A DNA stretch of 64,000 nt from Stieleria magnilauensis (GTDB lineage: Bacteria > Planctomycetota > Planctomycetia > Pirellulales > Pirellulaceae): contig CP036432.1 of assembly GCA_007753675.1 (NCBI GenBank), positions 8,868,233 through 8,932,232 on the forward strand, read 5' to 3'. The position numbers were made by a program, and so were the translations under genes. Position 1 is the first letter of the stretch, and the number at the start of each line of letters is the position of its first letter. The notes below the pieces were generated by a model. That model was not told where the DNA came from. It searched no databases and saw only the letters and a program-made list of their open reading frames with translations. This document shows, piece after piece, positions 35,497 through 42,942 of this stretch.

Positions 35497-35506
35497 TGTG
35501 GGTGCC

Positions 35507-37003
35507 TCACGTTAAAAGTTCCTGTCGAAGCCGTTCAAAATAGTCCAACATTGGTCGCGGCACACCGAGCGAATCGATCACGCCGGAGTGACTTTGCACG
35601 TGCCGTTCGTTGTCCGCCCAACCGTCCCAAACGATCCCATGCACCACGTGCTTGGCGAGCAACGTGCGGACGATCGGACCGGCGATGCGAAGCTGGTTGG
35701 TCGACAATTCCAATGGATTCGTTCCGCTGATCAACGTCGACTGTTTGCACATCGCTTTTTCGTCTTCGCCGGAACCGCCGGGGATCGTCAATTGGACCAA
35801 CATCGGCATCCCCAACGTCGCCCAGCGGTCAATCATCTGGCCGAAGTCGAGCGCCGACCGTGGCAACGTCGCATCGCTGGAATAATTTAATCGTACGTCC
35901 AGCCCGACGCCCGCCATTCCCAACCCGCTGCGTGCGAGTGCATCGGCAAAGTGCAAGGCGGAAATCCCATCACGGTGCTTTGCCAAGTATTCGCCGAAGG
36001 GCTGATCAAACGAAATGATCGCCGGCGTATTGGGATCGATGCGGCGGACGGTTTGCAGCACGGCGACGGCGAGCCGCATGACTTGCTCGTCGTCCAACGC
36101 GATCGGCCCGGGCGTATTCAATCCCGCGGCACAATTCCAAAGCTGCACCGAACCGCGATAACGTTCAACCACCCGCTGCGTGTAATGCGTGATCGATTGC
36201 ACAAACGAATCAAAGTTGTCTTCGATCAGATACATCCACGGCGGCATCAGCTCTTTGCGAAAGTCAATCAGCGGCCCTGCCAAGACGCGAATCCCACGCT
36301 CGACGCACCACTGAATCGTTCGATCGCTGGCTTCAAATTCGAAACGCCCCGCTTCGGATTCGATCGTCCCCCAGTTCAATCGGACCGCCGCGCAATTGAA
36401 TGCTTTCTGGAAACGCGAACTCAACGCGGAACGGGTCGGAGACGGCGGGATCACACTGCCGGCCAGAAGCGTGCCGAGTTGTGGTTCCCGCTGCTTGCGA
36501 TAAGCGATCGATTGGAGCGCGAACGATTCACCGAGATCGGCGATGGCCTGCTCGAGTGTGGCGATGGCTTGCAAGGCATGCCGAGAACACTCCTGCAGAT
36601 CCGACCGCGCTTCGGCCGCATCGAGAAACTGCGACGTCCCCCGCGCGACCAGCTCCGGAAATCGATCTCCCAGCGATAGCCCCGCCCGTTCCCAATTGCT
36701 GGACTGTTCCCGTGCCCGATAACAACTGCCACGCGCCAGTTCCAGGTACAGCAGATGCGGTTGCTCCTGCGGCATCAGCGAGCAAGTGGAAAGCGTTCGA
36801 TAACCGAGCCCCTTCGTCGGACAGGTCAAATACAGCTTTCCCGAGGTGTCGACCGGTCGTGAAATCGAAAGAACGCCTCCCTGGACGCTGTTCTTGCATT
36901 CCCACGGCACACCTTCGATGCCGCAGATGTACGCATCTTTCCACAGCGTTTGTTTCAACAACTGGGTCGAATCGGATGGGACAGCGAAATGAAATTGCCC
37001 CAT
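35507..37003 (-). CDS. GH10-like TIM-barrel protein lacking catalytic glutamates
   Basis: Protein of 498 residues with two parts. Residues about 1-130 form a beta-rich domain, possibly carbohydrate-binding (PTKGLGYRTLSTCSL). Residues about 195-490 resemble the GH10 xylanase barrel: LNWGTIESEAGRFEFEASDR matches the GH10 strand-2/3 signature. The acid/base motif WDVVNE is replaced by WNCAAG (289-294), and the nucleophile strand ITELD by LVQLT (402-406), so both catalytic Glu are missing. No signal peptide is seen. ATG 37003 (MGQFHF) is preferred; ATG 37051 would add 16 residues. First gene of the three-gene operon. Glycan binding is inferred. Confidence 0.7.
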   Translation of the reverse strand: MGQFHFAVPSDSTQLLKQTLWKDAYICGIEGVPWECKNSVQGGVLSISRPVDTSGKLYLTCPTKGLGYRTLSTCSLMPQEQPHLLYLELARGSCYRAREQSSNWERAGLSLGDRFPELVARGTSQFLDAAEARSDLQECSRHALQAIATLEQAIADLGESFALQSIAYRKQREPQLGTLLAGSVIPPSPTRSALSSRFQKAFNCAAVRLNWGTIESEAGRFEFEASDRTIQWCVERGIRVLAGPLIDFRKELMPPWMYLIEDNFDSFVQSITHYTQRVVERYRGSVQLWNCAAGLNTPGPIALDDEQVMRLAVAVLQTVRRIDPNTPAIISFDQPFGEYLAKHRDGISALHFADALARSGLGMAGVGLDVRLNYSSDATLPRSALDFGQMIDRWATLGMPMLVQLTIPGGSGEDEKAMCKQSTLISGTNPLELSTNQLRIAGPIVRTLLAKHVVHGIVWDGWADNERHVQSHSGVIDSLGVPRPMLDYFERLRQELLT

Positions 37004-37254
37004 GGTGCGGGCCAAACAATCCGGTTGCGGGATGGAAGAGGCAAAGGTCAAAATCCAGACTGGCAGAATCCGGAATCGGACGCCAGTTTACCGACTGATC
37101 GTGTCGTCCGCGACCATGGCGGCTCGCTCGTCACGAAACGCCACTGGTTGGCAGCGGCGCCAGATTCTCGACAATACGCCGGTCCAATCGGCCGCTCCCG
37201 CAGCCGGCGCCCCAGGCGGGAACGACAGACCACTCCCAACCCCGAAGAATCGCC

Positions 37255-38163
37255 GTGACGCAGCCCGCTGAATCGAAGTCCGAATCGCTGTACGAATTCG
37301 ACGATGCCGGAGCGCTCCTGCAGACAAATCTGCCGCTGCCTCGAAAGAGCGGGAAAGTTCGCGACCTGTACGACTTGGGCGACGATTTGCTCGTCGTCAG
37401 TACCGACCGCATCAGTGCGTTCGACTTTATTTTGCCGTGTGGGATTCCCGAAAAGGGCCGCGTGCTGACGCAGATGAGCGCATTCTGGTTCAACCACCTT
37501 GGCGTCCGACATCACCTGAAATCGACGTCCGTCCCCTCGGATTTATCCGCGTCGTTCGACACCGGCCCGCTGGAAGGTCGCATCATGGTGGTCGAAAAGG
37601 CCGAGGTCGTTCCGTTTGAATGCGTCGCGCGGGGGTACCTGGAAGGCAGCGGCTGGCGGGAGTACCAGGAGACCGGCGCGGTCTGTGGCAACAAGCTTCC
37701 CGCCGGGCTACGCCAATGCGACCGCCTGCCCGAACCGATCTTTACCCCGGCGACGAAGGCCGAAGAAGGCCACGATGAAAACGTCAGCATCGGGCGGATG
37801 ATCGCGGACCTGGGCAGCGATCTCGCGCTGCGTCTGCGAGCCGAAACACTGAAGATCTATTCAGCAGCAGCCGACCACGCCCGCTCGCGAGGGATTTTGA
37901 TCGCCGACACCAAGTTTGAATTCGGCCTGGTCGACGGCGAGGTTGTTTTGATCGACGAAGTCCTAACGCCCGACTCGTCGCGTTTCTGGGACGAATCCGT
38001 TTACGCCCCCGGTGCCGCCCAACCCTCGTTCGACAAACAATTCGTCCGCGAGTGGCTGTCACAATGCGGCTGGGATAAACAAAGCGACCCGCCGAAGCTG
38101 CCCGACGACATCATCCGGCAGACCGCGGCCAAGTATCGCGAAGCGTTCGAGCGTTTGGCATAG
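37255..38163 (+). CDS. purC: Phosphoribosylaminoimidazole-succinocarboxamide synthase PurC
   Basis: Joins aspartate to CAIR with ATP to make SAICAR in purine biosynthesis; cytoplasmic. It has 302 residues, the longer PurC form. The signature GKVRDLYDLGDDLLVVSTDR with ISAFD is near the N-terminus, followed by PFECVARGYLEGSGW (substrate loop) and LIADTKFEFGLVDGEVVLID (ATP/metal region). The start is GTG 37255, which leaves a short polar lead before the fold. The gene is divergent from the GH10-like gene and convergent with hemQ; no other pur gene is adjacent, as is usual in planctomycetes. Confidence 0.95.
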   Translation: MTQPAESKSESLYEFDDAGALLQTNLPLPRKSGKVRDLYDLGDDLLVVSTDRISAFDFILPCGIPEKGRVLTQMSAFWFNHLGVRHHLKSTSVPSDLSASFDTGPLEGRIMVVEKAEVVPFECVARGYLEGSGWREYQETGAVCGNKLPAGLRQCDRLPEPIFTPATKAEEGHDENVSIGRMIADLGSDLALRLRAETLKIYSAAADHARSRGILIADTKFEFGLVDGEVVLIDEVLTPDSSRFWDESVYAPGAAQPSFDKQFVREWLSQCGWDKQSDPPKLPDDIIRQTAAKYREAFERLA

Positions 38164-38249
38164 CCGCGCAGTCGGCCCGTCCGCAGGCAGCGATGTAGAA
38201 CAAGCCAATGCCGCTCAATCGACATTGATGGGCGCCGCTCGCGCGAACC

Positions 38250-38354
38250 GGCTGATGTCAGTTGATGATCAGCCGTTTGGCGCGGGGCCTACGGGCCCTG
38301 TGCTCAACGCTGTGAAGCATTGATTCCCTGCGTTTTACGAGGTATTAGCGGCAT
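38250..38354. repeat. Two dispersed repeat fragments between convergent genes
   Basis: 38250-38305 is the inverted counterpart of the hairpin repeat at 2038-2095 (ggctgatgtcagttgatgat cagcc). 38311-38354 (tgtgaagcattgattccctg...) matches the left part of the MITE-like element at 16518. They sit side by side in the 209-bp gap between purC and hemQ stops. Confidence 0.75.
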
Positions 38355-38372
38355 TGAGAACAAACCCGCCTG

Positions 38373-39212
38373 CTAGCGGACCTTGCAGTGGTCCAGGATC
38401 TCTTCGGCGCCGGCGCGATAGCCGACATAGAACGGCCCGAATTCCGCATACTTGGCACTTGCGACGTCAAAACGCATCTTATAAACGATGTCCTTCAGGT
38501 AGTCCGGGTTGCGAGCCCACAGCGTGACCATCCATTCCCAGTCATCCAAGCCGACACCGACGGTGATCAACTGAGACACCTTGCCGGCAAAGGCGATCCC
38601 GCTCTGAGCGTGCTCGGCCATCATCTTGTTGCGATGGCTGAACGGTTCGGTGAACCAGTTGGCTCCCGGCACGCGACTCTTGTTCATCGGATAAAAACAC
38701 GCCGCCGGCCAATCGGGAAACTCCGGACGCAAACGCTGCTCATTCATCATCGGCAAACGGCGCTCATAGGCAGCCACCTTGGCTTTCAGTTCGTCGGATT
38801 CCGGGTCAGCCCCTTCAGAGATCAATCGATCCCGAAATCGCTCGATCGTCGGAACATATTCGCTGACTTCGCTGATCGAGACAAATGACCAAACCCCTTC
38901 GATGAATTGCCCCAACGGAGGCGCGATCAACGACTGGTGAATCGCATCGACCTTCGCCGGGTCTGGGTCCATGACGATCAATCCGAAATCAGCCTCGTGT
39001 CCGCTGATCCAATAGCTGGCGATCCGCTCGGGAGCCATATCGTCCGGCGGCGACAGTGCCGCACAAAACTGCGTCACGCATTCCGGCGTCAACGGCGCCG
39101 CCATCGCTTCACGACGAAATCGATAAAAGAAGTGACCGCAATGCCAACCGTTTTCGGGAATGGTCGAGGGCTCGGGAAGCGGGGCGGCGTGTGGACTGGG
39201 ACGACCGGACAT
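38373..39212 (-). CDS. hemQ: Coproheme decarboxylase HemQ/ChdC (chlorite-dismutase family)
   Basis: Last enzyme of the coproporphyrin-dependent haem pathway; decarboxylates coproheme to haem b with hydrogen peroxide. It has 279 residues. The family signature CFYPMNKSR supplies Tyr174 and Lys178, and MMAEHAQSG supplies the proximal His201. WISGHEADFGLIVMDPDP is also typical. There is no Arg of the chlorite dismutase distal pocket that I can place, and the YPM motif favours HemQ over chlorite dismutase. ATG 39212 (MSGRP) is chosen over an upstream codon at 39326 that reads through non-homologous sequence. Convergent with purC. Confidence 0.9.
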   Translation of the reverse strand: MSGRPSPHAAPLPEPSTIPENGWHCGHFFYRFRREAMAAPLTPECVTQFCAALSPPDDMAPERIASYWISGHEADFGLIVMDPDPAKVDAIHQSLIAPPLGQFIEGVWSFVSISEVSEYVPTIERFRDRLISEGADPESDELKAKVAAYERRLPMMNEQRLRPEFPDWPAACFYPMNKSRVPGANWFTEPFSHRNKMMAEHAQSGIAFAGKVSQLITVGVGLDDWEWMVTLWARNPDYLKDIVYKMRFDVASAKYAEFGPFYVGYRAGAEEILDHCKVR

Positions 39213-39786
39213 AGGCGAAGAAACGCTAGTGGACGGGGGGGAAGGAATGGCAATCGCGAGGGCGCGGTGAACGATTATCCCAGCTTTGCCGCTGGCGCGC
39301 AAGCCCCGTACATTTTCACCCCTCAACGGCTTCAGAGCCAGCCGGCGCCCTCGCCAGAGACGATCGCGTCGTCACGGCGGGAGGCGTTGCGGGGACGCAC
39401 ACGTAACTCGCGCCACTGGCTGACGCCACGTGCTGATGCCACGTGCTGATGCCACGTGCTGATGCCACCGGCTGACGCCGCGTGCTGACTTGCAACTCAT
39501 GGGGCGAACTTGCAACTTGAGGAAAAACTGAATTCCTCTAGCGGAATCATCGACTTTTTCGCTAACAGTGATCCCACCACGGCTCACGCTGCATCCCGAG
39601 CGGAATCGACTCCTTTAATTTGATGGTGTTGATCCGGTCGAAACGCTCGGCAACGGATACGACGATTGCTCCGGATGATTGCCTGCCAGTGGAACTCCTC
39701 ATCTTCACGTAGCATCTGCGGCGATACGACCACCAAGGCCGTCCTTTTTTCCGGTCGTCCGACGCACGCGCAAGGAAGCAATCGAG
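39213..39786. other. Divergent intergenic region, 574 bp, with short tandem array
   Basis: Separates hemQ and the DUF1571 gene, which diverge. Contains the 13-bp array at 39419-39489. A potential small frame at 39562-39801 (minus) is not protein-like. No other feature recognised; both promoters should be here. Confidence 0.5.
39419..39489. repeat. 13-bp tandem repeat, five units
   Basis: Units gctga(c/t)gcca(c)gt start at 39419, 39432, 39445, 39458 and 39471, followed by a partial unit. Two central units are identical and the outer ones carry one or two substitutions. The preceding gccactg is also present at 22731, where a single unit follows. Confidence 0.85.
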
Positions 39787-40659
39787 ATGCAACGACGTCA
39801 ATTTCTCGCCCTTCTGGGCTCACTCGCAGCGACCTCCGCTGCCGAACAATCGTTCGCCACGCCGCCCCACTTGGTTGAACCGGTCCATCGCGTGGCCAAC
39901 GCGGCGAGCCTGGCCCCCAGCCCCCCGGTCAAACTGTCGGCACTCGACGAGGCTCTGATGCGGGCGCGCCGGAGCCTGGTGAACTGTCAAAACACAATCA
40001 ACGACTACACGGCGCTGTTGATCAAACGGGAACGAATCGGCGACACGCTCGGCCCGCACGAGTACATGTCGGCAAAAATTCGCTGCCGCAAAGTCGTCGA
40101 CAACCAGATCGTCCAGCCGCTCAGCGTTTACCTGAGCTTCGTCAAACCGGCCAGCATCAAGGGCCGCGAAGTCCTGTACGTCGAAGGCCGCAACAACGGA
40201 AACCTGATCGCGCACGAAGGCGGTTTCAAAGGCCGCTTCCTGCCGACGGTGAATCTGCCGCCGACCGGCACGCTAGCCATGCGCGGGCAGCGGTACCCGA
40301 TGACCGAGATCGGGCTGGAGAATCTGCTCGTCAAACTGATCGAGCGGGGCGAACAAGCCAAACAATTGCCGGACGTCAAAGCCGAGATGCGAACCGGCAT
40401 CAAGGTCAACGACCGACCCTGCATGCTGCTGACCGTCACCCAGCCCACACCACGACCGGACCTGCTGTTCTACCAGGCCAAGGTGTACATGGACGAAGAA
40501 CTCAACGTGCCGATCCGCTACGTCGCCTACGATTGGCCCGCGCCGAACCAAGAGAAGCTGTCGGTGATTGAAGAGTACAACTACTTGAATCTGAAGCTGA
40601 ACGTCGGACTGACCGACGCCGACTTCGATCCGAACAATTCGAAGTACAACTTCTATTGA
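39787..40659 (+). CDS. DUF1571 family secreted protein
   Basis: Protein of 290 residues of the DUF1571 family, common in planctomycetes. The N-terminus MQRRQFLALLGSLAATSAA has a twin-arginine-like signal (RRQFLAL), suggesting export folded. The body includes DYTALLIKRERIGDTLGPHE, KIRCRKVVDNQIVQPLSVYL, and GKVYM-type strands near YQAKVYMDEELNVPIRYVAY: a beta-rich fold like outer-membrane lipoprotein-carrier (LolA-like) proteins. ATG 39787 starts the signal. Function is not established for the family; lipid or lipoprotein binding is inferred from fold similarity. Confidence 0.85.
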   Translation: MQRRQFLALLGSLAATSAAEQSFATPPHLVEPVHRVANAASLAPSPPVKLSALDEALMRARRSLVNCQNTINDYTALLIKRERIGDTLGPHEYMSAKIRCRKVVDNQIVQPLSVYLSFVKPASIKGREVLYVEGRNNGNLIAHEGGFKGRFLPTVNLPPTGTLAMRGQRYPMTEIGLENLLVKLIERGEQAKQLPDVKAEMRTGIKVNDRPCMLLTVTQPTPRPDLLFYQAKVYMDEELNVPIRYVAYDWPAPNQEKLSVIEEYNYLNLKLNVGLTDADFDPNNSKYNFY

Positions 40660-40975
40660 TCGTCGCGTGACCGAATGCTCAAGGCTGAAGCCGTAGCGGA
40701 CTGTTGATTGAATCAGCCGTTTTGGGCGAGCTAGCAGCGCAAGCCGCATGCCGCCTATTGTGGCACCAATCGGGGTGCTTTTTGTGAGCGGAAGGGCGCG
40801 AGCCCTCCGGTCTTTCAGGGCGTGTTCACGCCGACACCGGACGGCTCGCGGGCTGTCGATTTAGTGAGCCGTCGGCGCTAGCCGCGGGCCTAGTGGTGAC
40901 GACGTTGCCAAATTAAGTGGCATTGGGCGCAGACCCCACGGGCCTCGGTGCGGCAGCGAACGTGCTGACGACGCA
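40660..40975. other. Convergent intergenic region, 316 bp, with repeat fragments
   Basis: Between the DUF1571 and gatC stops. 40787-40826 (agcggaagggcgcgagccct...) matches an inner arm of the MITE-like element at 16518. Other G/C-rich stretches around 40860-40930 look like decayed repeat. No gene or T-run terminator recognised. Confidence 0.55.
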
Positions 40976-41263
40976 CTATCCCAGCACGGGCGGCACGAGA
41001 AAGCACTCGTCATCGGCCGCGGGGGCATTGGCCAAGGCGGCGGCGCGATCCAGTCCCGGCGTGATCTCATCGCGGCGCCAGCGGTTATCGACGTCCAGCG
41101 CCGTCGTCATCGGCTCGACGTCGCTGGTGTCCAGCTCGGACAACTTCGCGACGAAACCGAGAATGCTTTCCAACTGCGGGCCGAGATGCTCGACTTCTTC
41201 GTCGGAAATTTCCAGTCGCGCCAGCAGGGCCAGCTTGCGAACGTCGTCTGCCGATAATGCCAT
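40976..41263 (-). CDS. gatC: Asp/Glu-tRNA amidotransferase subunit C (GatC)
   Basis: Small subunit of the GatCAB amidotransferase that makes Gln-tRNA(Gln) and/or Asn-tRNA(Asn) from the mischarged forms. It has 95 residues. DDVRKLALLARLEISDEEVE with the following HLGPQLESILGFVAKLSELD is the GatC signature; the tail ends near FLVPPVLG, the usual belt that wraps GatA. It starts 17 bp after rpmB and is surely co-transcribed. gatA and gatB are not in the window. Confidence 0.95.
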   Translation of the reverse strand: MALSADDVRKLALLARLEISDEEVEHLGPQLESILGFVAKLSELDTSDVEPMTTALDVDNRWRRDEITPGLDRAAALANAPAADDECFLVPPVLG

Positions 41264-41280
41264 GACTTCCTCGCGGTCGG

Positions 41281-41547
41281 CTATTTGGCGCCACTGACGT
41301 CAAACGGCTTGGTTCGCACTCGCTTGCGAATCGCTCCGCTGCGGATGCACTGAACGCAAACGCGCATCGATTTGTTGACGCCGTCGGGCAGTGTCACGTG
41401 GACCTTCTGCAGGTTGGGAACAAACTTGCGACGGGTGATTCCGGTGATTTTGGTACCGACACCGCCCAAATACTTCGCTTTACCGCGAGTTTCGATGCGA
41501 TTGCCCATCTGCACTTTCTTTCCGCAAACTTCACATTGTCGTGCCAT
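41281..41547 (-). CDS. rpmB: 50S ribosomal protein L28
   Basis: Large-subunit ribosomal protein of 88 residues. It is the zinc-binding (C+) form, with paired cysteines CEVCGK near the start and CVQC near residue 65, which are absent in zinc-independent L28. RRKFVPNLQKVHVTLPDGVN fits the family core. The ATG at 41547 is preceded by a G-run (41557-41562) nine bases upstream, one of the stronger ribosome binding sites here. Forms an operon with gatC. Confidence 0.95.
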   Translation of the reverse strand: MARQCEVCGKKVQMGNRIETRGKAKYLGGVGTKITGITRRKFVPNLQKVHVTLPDGVNKSMRVCVQCIRSGAIRKRVRTKPFDVSGAK

Positions 41548-41999
41548 GGCACATTTCCCCCCATCGTATCGCGTGGGGGCTCCTCAGCCGGTTTGTTCGT
41601 TGGATTGCTATTGTGATCTAATCGACTTCGACACGGCCAACCCGAGTCCATCGGAACCGAGTCCGTTTGACCTGGGTCCATCGGAACCGAGCAGGTCTCG
41701 CTCGGGTCAGCGATGGCCGGGCGAGCCCCAGAGCGGGCCGCCCGTGTTGTCTCATTTTTCGCCGGAAACGCGTCGAAGGGTCAAGACTATACAAACACAG
41801 GGGATCCGGCGAAAGAAGTAATCCCCCACCAATCTTTCTTGAGCGAAAGAGTTCAGATTTCTCAAGATCCACGCTCGGGCGGCCGAAAACTCTTCCTAAG
41901 CCTCCTTCCCCGACGCATTTCCCGTCGATTTCGGCACTTCCCCGGCGCCGTGCGACGATCACACGGCGTCTTGCGACCAACCTACCGAGCCTTGCGACC
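41548..41999. other. Divergent intergenic region, 452 bp
   Basis: Upstream of rpmB (minus) and the lipoprotein gene (plus), so it contains both promoters. A short direct repeat gtccatcggaaccgag occurs at about 41648 and 41673. An open frame entering the lipoprotein gene from 41667 lacks a signal and is ignored. Nothing else recognised. Confidence 0.45.
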
Positions 42000-42623
42000 A
42001 TGACCGCCTCCGATCGCACCATCGATTCACCTCGAAAAACGGCCATCACCCGCGTTCTGCCGGCCCGCTGGGCGACCGCGTCCCTCGCTCCGCTGCTGAT
42101 CGCGTTGACCACCGGGTGCTCGACGCTCCCCTCGGCACGCGGACTGGACCTGATGAACCCCGCCGCGAGCCTGCTGTCCCCCGGATCGGCGAAAAACACA
42201 TCGCCCTACCAAATGCTCGACGGCACCGCGCCGGCGACGGCGCTGTCGGGTCATGCCGGGCTGACCGAGGAGGCCTATCACAAAATCCGTGAAGCCAAAG
42301 CACAAAACGCGATCGTGCTGCAAGTCGCCGAAGACGAACAGCCCGTCCGTGTGCTGCCGCTGCCGCCGGGCCAAAAGAGCGTCTTTGTCAGTGAACTGCT
42401 GACCCAAACCGGCGTGCTCAAAAAGCTCGGCAACGTCCAGGCAACCCTCTACCGCCCCTCACCGGATTCGATTTCCGGGGTGCGGATGGAGATCCAATTT
42501 GCCGACGACGGGACCGTCGACCCCACGACCGACTACGGATTGCGGCCCGGCGACCGGGTTCAGATCCAAAAGAAGACGACGACCGCCATCGAGAGCCTGG
42601 TCAACATGGCCCTGCGTCGCTAG
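42000..42623 (+). CDS. Lipoprotein of unknown function
   Basis: Lipoprotein of 207 residues. A long signal ends in lipobox ALTTGC (lipidated Cys40). Residues about 90-205 include QVAEDEQPVRVLPLPPGQKS and end in GLRPGDRVQIQKK, a turn found in SLBB/export-type domains, but the match is too short for a family call. ATG 42000 begins the signal. Its last ten codons and stop are the first part of the 93-bp tandem duplication at 42594, so the copy downstream contains an intact but detached C-terminus. Confidence 0.7.
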   Translation: MTASDRTIDSPRKTAITRVLPARWATASLAPLLIALTTGCSTLPSARGLDLMNPAASLLSPGSAKNTSPYQMLDGTAPATALSGHAGLTEEAYHKIREAKAQNAIVLQVAEDEQPVRVLPLPPGQKSVFVSELLTQTGVLKKLGNVQATLYRPSPDSISGVRMEIQFADDGTVDPTTDYGLRPGDRVQIQKKTTTAIESLVNMALRR

Positions 42624-42779
42624 TGCAGCTCAATTTCCGGGTAGTGGACGAGGCGACGAGTCCTCTGATTGAGGATGCCGCGGAAAAGCCTGGTCAACAT
42701 GGCCCTGCCTCGCTAGTGCAGCTCAATTTCCGGGTAGTGGACGAGGCGACGAGTCCTCTGATTGAGGATGCCGCGGAAA
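42594..42779. repeat. 93-bp tandem duplication covering a gene 3' end and a dispersed repeat core
   Basis: Copy 1 42594-42686, copy 2 42687-42779; I see one mismatch (gcgtcgc versus gcctcgc). Each copy holds the final codons and stop of the lipoprotein gene, then gtgcagctcaatttccgg and tagtggacgaggcgacgagt, the core of the 11-kb array. The near identity suggests a recent event. Confidence 0.9.
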
Positions 42780-42942
42780 AGGGGTCAGGTACCGTCAAAC
42801 GAGCCGCTGACAAAGCTCTCGTGCGGACGAGGTGAACCACTGGAAGTCGGCTGTGGTGCTACGATAATATGAAGGCAATCCGCCGCGTTGTCTTTGCCCC
42901 ACCCCTCCGTGCGATCCCGATCGGGTTGCTGGCGAGCCGTCC
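42624..42942. other. Intergenic region, 319 bp
   Basis: Left half is the tandem duplication. The right half (42780-42942) shows no repeat or gene and should contain the promoter of the zinc-ribbon membrane protein gene. Confidence 0.45.

Noticed and set aside
41667-41999. Long N-terminal extension of the lipoprotein gene at 42000
   Set aside because: Arg/Pro-rich translation without signal; the lipobox fits only the ATG at 42000.
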